Below, in pieces: positions 61,234-64,000 of a DNA stretch of 64,000 bases; the stretch's first letter is position 1; each line of letters starts with the position of its first letter. The position numbers were made by a program, and so were the translations under genes. Source of the stretch: Sphingobacteriales bacterium 50-39 (GTDB lineage: Bacteria; Bacteroidota; Bacteroidia; Chitinophagales; Chitinophagaceae); NCBI GenBank assembly GCA_001898505.1, contig MKTZ01000013.1, positions 1-64,000 of the forward strand, in the 5' to 3' direction. Under the pieces are notes generated by a model. That model saw only the letters and a list, made by a program, of their open reading frames with translations. It made no database searches and was not told where the DNA came from.

Positions 61234-61818
61234 CTATTTACTGGACGGGGCCTGGCTAAGCATCTTGCTGAGGAATTCCGGGGTGACCCCAATATAGGCG
61301 GCCACCTGCTTTTGAGGAAGACATTCTATAAGGGAAGGGTACAGGCGGCAGAAATTGTTGTACCTGTCGATAGCTGGTAAACTTAAATTATCGATGAGAC
61401 GCTGCTGATAGGTGGCCAGCGCATTTTCCGCCAGTATGCGGAAGAAGCGTTCAAAGGCAGGAACTTTTTCATAGAGATTGTCGAGATGCTTCTTCTCCAG
61501 GAGCAGGACCTCGCTGTCTTCCAGGGCGTCGATATAAAGAGAGCCGGGCTGTTGGGTAATATAGCTTTTTATATCGCCGATCCACCAGCCGGGCGGGGCG
61601 AACTGCAGGATATGTTCGAAGCCATTCTTGTCGATGGAGTACATGCGGAGAAGCCCGCTGGTCACAAAGACGGCTGCTTTGGTAATGTCCCCCTCCTGTC
61701 GAAGGAAGCTTTTACGCCGCAATTTTTTGGATTGTAAAAGGGACAGTAGGTAATTTTTATCTTCCTCACTGAGCTGTATATGTTTTGCGATATTCTGTAG
61801 CAATAACCCGTATTCCAT
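61234..61818 (-). CDS. Crp/Fnr-family transcription regulator
   Basis: A 194-residue regulator. The cyclic-nucleotide-binding-like domain (about 18-120) has RRKSFLRQEGDITKAAVFVT and GWWIGDIKSYITQQPGSLYI. A dimerisation helix (LDNLYEKVPAFERFFRILAE) and a helix-turn-helix (about 165-192, LPQKQVAAYIGVTPEFLSKM) follow. There are no clustered N-terminal cysteines, so no FNR-type oxygen cluster is expected. It heads the minus-strand cluster of pirins and OsmC-fusion gene and is the probable local regulator. Confidence 0.88.
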   Translation of the reverse strand: MEYGLLLQNIAKHIQLSEEDKNYLLSLLQSKKLRRKSFLRQEGDITKAAVFVTSGLLRMYSIDKNGFEHILQFAPPGWWIGDIKSYITQQPGSLYIDALEDSEVLLLEKKHLDNLYEKVPAFERFFRILAENALATYQQRLIDNLSLPAIDRYNNFCRLYPSLIECLPQKQVAAYIGVTPEFLSKMLSQAPSSK

Positions 61819-61838
61819 GAGGGTGTAAAGTTACTGAT

Positions 61839-62695
61839 TCACAGCAATTCGTGGATATGCACCTGGATGTTGTGGGCTATTTTCTCCGTGGGGAGGTCAT
61901 TGGCATCCTTCCCAAAGGGGTCTTCTATTTCTTCTGCTATGAGCTCAAGGCTGGCTATGACATAGAAAACAAAGCCTGTTACGGGCACGATGAGGTAGCC
62001 CATGCTAAAAACATACCCCAGCGGCAGGGACATGACATAGAAGAAGATGAATTTTTTTATATATCCGTAAAGGATTGCAGCTCTGCATTGAGGATGATGA
62101 GCTGGTCGCCGCTGATACGGCCTGCGCGATGGAGCTCCATTACCCGGTGCAGCATCATACCCGCCAGCTGATTGGGGATATGCTTTTGGTGATCGATCTG
62201 GTCGGCAAGCGCCGGTTTGTTATCGAACAGCTCGATACGGACAATATCATTGCGTAAGTGATCCCTTAGCGCGGCGGCATAGGCGGGTATAGTATTACGG
62301 AAGAAGCTGCAATTCTCCTCATCTTCTCCCAATATGGCCGACAACTTGATGGCGAGATTGCGGCTGTTGTTGACCAGGGCGCCCCATTGTTTGCGGCCTT
62401 CCCACCAGCGGTCGTAGGCCGCGTTGGTCCGGAATACCAGCAGGAGGGAAATGACAAACCCAAGGAGGCTGTGCAGGATGGTGATATTCCGCAGGTGGCT
62501 GCTCTCAGACAACCGGAAAATGCTGGCTTCCAACCAGGCGATGAACCAGGCATAGACACAAAAGCCTACTGTTTCCGGCAAATATATCGCTAATGTCCGA
62601 GGCCTTCCGACGGATCGCTTCCAGCGACCCCGGTGACAGGGTGAACAAAGGGTAATGGGAGGATAAAAAAGCATCAACATATTGTCAGCAAACAA
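61839..62695 (-). pseudogene. Bestrophin-family anion channel with an internal deletion
   Basis: The upstream frame (62695-62057) reads ILHSLLGFVISLLLVFRTNA and AYDRWWEGRKQWGALVNNSR, the bestrophin signature, and runs on to LNAELQSFTDI before a stop. In another frame, 62060-61839 reads YIKKFIFFYVMSLPLGYVFS and ELIAEEIEDPFGKDANDLP, the conserved bestrophin C-terminus. The segment that should join them (about 19 residues with the C-E-R-I-K-N/T-P-I-P-Y-S-Y motif) is deleted and the frame shifted, so no full channel can form. The first 35 residues also match the family poorly. Confidence 0.75.
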
Positions 62696-62697
62696 TT

Positions 62698-62705
62698 TAT
62701 GTTTG
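62698..62705 (+). promoter_or_regulatory. -7 promoter element for the SusC gene
   Basis: TATGTTTG is an exact TAnnTTTG match 19 bases before the ATG at 62725. No good -33 TTTG is present at 19-21 bases, so it is a partial match. Confidence 0.45.
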
Positions 62706-62724
62706 ACCCAAAATTGCTTGACAA

Positions 62725-64000
62725 ATGCGAAAATTGATCCTGAACCTCACCGTCTCCCTATTGCTGATGGCAGTGATCATCCCCCGGGCTATTGGCCAGG
62801 GCCGCTCCATCAGCGGCGCCGTAAGGGATGAAAAGGGAAATGTCCTTGCGGCTGCAACAGTGGCCGTTAAAGGAATGAATATATCCTCCACAACCGATGC
62901 CGACGGGCATTTTACCCTCGCCGTTCCCACCCGGGCCAAAACACTGGTGATAAGTTATGTAGGCATGCAAACGGCCGAGTTGGCCATCCCTTCCGCCGGG
63001 GAAGTGCGGGTTGTCCTTCAGCCTGCTGTCTCCAACCTGGGCGATGTCGTCGTCGTGGCTTATGGCACTGTAAAAAAGAAGGACCTCACCGGGTCGGTGA
63101 GCGTCTTAAAGGGCGCTGACCTGATGAAAGGCAATCCAACGAATATCGTAGCCGGCATGCAGGGCAAGATTGCCGGTGCGACCATCAGTCAGAGCGACGG
63201 GGCGCCTGGCGCCGGCCTGAACATCACCATCCGGGGATCGAACTCTTTTCTCGGCACGCAACCCCTGTTCGTCGTGGACGGCATACCATATGTCGTAGGC
63301 AACAGCGATGCAACGCCTTCCTCCGTATCGGGCGGGGAACAGGCTTCCGTCAATGCCCTTTCTTTCCTCAATCCTAATGATATCGAGTCCATCAGTATCC
63401 TGAAGGACGCCTCGGCTACTGCCATCTATGGTTCCAGGGGCGCCAACGGGGTGGTGATCATCACCACTAAGAAAGGGAAGATGGGCGGCGACAAGGTGGA
63501 ACTCAATGCCAACCTGGGGCAGTCCAATGTGTTGCGGACAATAAAGATGCTGGACGCCTATGGGTATGCTACTATGCAGAACGAAGCCGTAGGCAATGCC
63601 AACTTCTTCGAGCCGGGGCCAACACCGCGCAGCCTGCCTTACCCGGGGGCATGGCAAAAATCGGCCACCAATCCCGACAGCATGGTTTATTTCCCGGGTC
63701 CGAAGGATTTTATCGGGCGTAGCCATGACTGGCAGCGCCAGATCTTTCAGACAGGGATCACGAACAACTATTCACTCAACCTCAGCGGCGCCAATGAAGC
63801 CGGCAGCTACCTGGTCTCCGGCGCGTATATCAAGCAGACGGGGGTGATCCAAAATTCCCGCTTTGAGCAGTTCAGCGTCCGCGCCAATATTACACGGAAT
63901 ATCAAGAAATGGCTCGTATTCGGATCGAACACCAACTTTTCTAAGTCCACCAACCAGATGGTGAAGACCAATAACGAGGACCTCAGCGGAGGGGTAGGAG
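62725..64000 (+). CDS. SusC/RagA TonB-linked transporter, N-terminal part (runs off the right edge)
   Basis: The window holds the first 425 codons, with no stop. Signal peptide (MRKLILNLTVSLLLMAVIIP), CarboxypepD_reg-like domain (about 25-100, ISGAVRDEKGNVLAAATVAV), LGDVVVVAYGTVKKKDLTGS, and the plug (about 115-235, with ITIRGSNSFLGTQPLFVVDG and ILKDASATAIYGSRGANG) lead into the first barrel strands. There is no STN domain, so no FecIR-type signalling is expected. A SusD partner should follow outside the window. The neighbouring bestrophin remnant is divergent. Confidence 0.93.
   Translation, partial: MRKLILNLTVSLLLMAVIIPRAIGQGRSISGAVRDEKGNVLAAATVAVKGMNISSTTDADGHFTLAVPTRAKTLVISYVGMQTAELAIPSAGEVRVVLQPAVSNLGDVVVVAYGTVKKKDLTGSVSVLKGADLMKGNPTNIVAGMQGKIAGATISQSDGAPGAGLNITIRGSNSFLGTQPLFVVDGIPYVVGNSDATPSSVSGGEQASVNALSFLNPNDIESISILKDASATAIYGSRGANGVVIITTKKGKMGGDKVELNANLGQSNVLRTIKMLDAYGYATMQNEAVGNANFFEPGPTPRSLPYPGAWQKSATNPDSMVYFPGPKDFIGRSHDWQRQIFQTGITNNYSLNLSGANEAGSYLVSGAYIKQTGVIQNSRFEQFSVRANITRNIKKWLVFGSNTNFSKSTNQMVKTNNEDLSGGVG

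Noticed and set aside
1-64000. CRISPR arrays, rRNA genes, prophage or conjugation modules
   Set aside because: I saw no regularly spaced repeats, no rRNA sequence and no phage structural, integrase or transfer genes on either strand.

Overview
The window looks like chromosomal DNA of a Bacteroidota member, most likely the family Chitinophagaceae. The grounds are three SusC-type TonB-linked outer-membrane proteins and two SusD-type lipoproteins, a FecI/FecR pair ahead of an STN-domain SusC, a gliding-motility-associated (T9SS type B) C-terminal domain, NarL- and LytTR-type two-component systems whose kinases carry TPRs, and a tRNA promoter of the Bacteroidota form TTTG-N19-TAnnTTTG. No species can be named from the sequence alone.

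Layout. 1-2.4 kb: left-edge DUF2723 membrane protein (cut by the window), a DUF62 SAM hydrolase and an SDR. 2.6-5.76 kb: tRNA-Lys(TTT), then about 3 kb of AT-rich, mostly broken accessory genes (nucleotidyltransferases, a 5'-truncated calcineurin-like phosphatase, a 5'-truncated low-molecular-weight tyrosine phosphatase, an antitoxin with an amber-interrupted PIN toxin). An 11-bp copy of the tRNA 3' end at 5708-5718 closes this stretch, as expected for a decayed tRNA-targeted island. 5.8-13.2 kb: a TPR-sensor-kinase/NarL-regulator operon divergent from three exported proteins of unknown function. 13.2-16.3 kb: IS256-type transposase remains, a VOC protein, a frameshifted small gene, a duplicated-domain exported protein and a small membrane protein. 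16.4-25.1 kb: a two-HKD PLD-family protein, then sigma factor / anti-sigma / SusC / SusD. 25.3-33.0 kb: lipoproteins, flavodoxin-like protein, T9SS cargo, rhomboid protease, DUF1080 protein, PQQ propeller, YccF, outer-membrane barrel. 33.2-41.0 kb: LytS/LytTR system, truncated quinone-reductase and HxlR-regulator remains, DUF2461, a YCII + ECF42 sigma module, AhpD-like protein, an exported protein and a globin. 41.1-49.7 kb: a compact polysaccharide-utilisation locus (GH16, SusD, SusC) divergent from a membrane one-component regulator. 49.7-57.5 kb: NTF2-like protein, deaminase, degenerate M23 protein, Tat-exported propeller, VOC protein, LytTR/LytS pair divergent from a TonB receptor. 57.6-61.8 kb: a minus-strand redox-type cluster (esterase, OsmC-ferredoxin fusion, two pirins, Crp/Fnr regulator). 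61.8-64.0 kb: a bestrophin pseudogene and the start of a third SusC gene.

How the genes work together. Two nutrient-uptake loci are visible: one controlled by cell-surface signalling (STN-SusC to FecR to FecI), the other by a propeller/Y_Y_Y/HTH regulator divergent from a GH16 beta-glucanase locus, so probably for a laminarin-like beta-glucan. The least explained intact block is 5.8-13.2 kb, where a sensor kinase and regulator stand back to back with three exported proteins that I cannot assign. Gene decay is unusually dense: at least eight genes are truncated, frameshifted or internally deleted.
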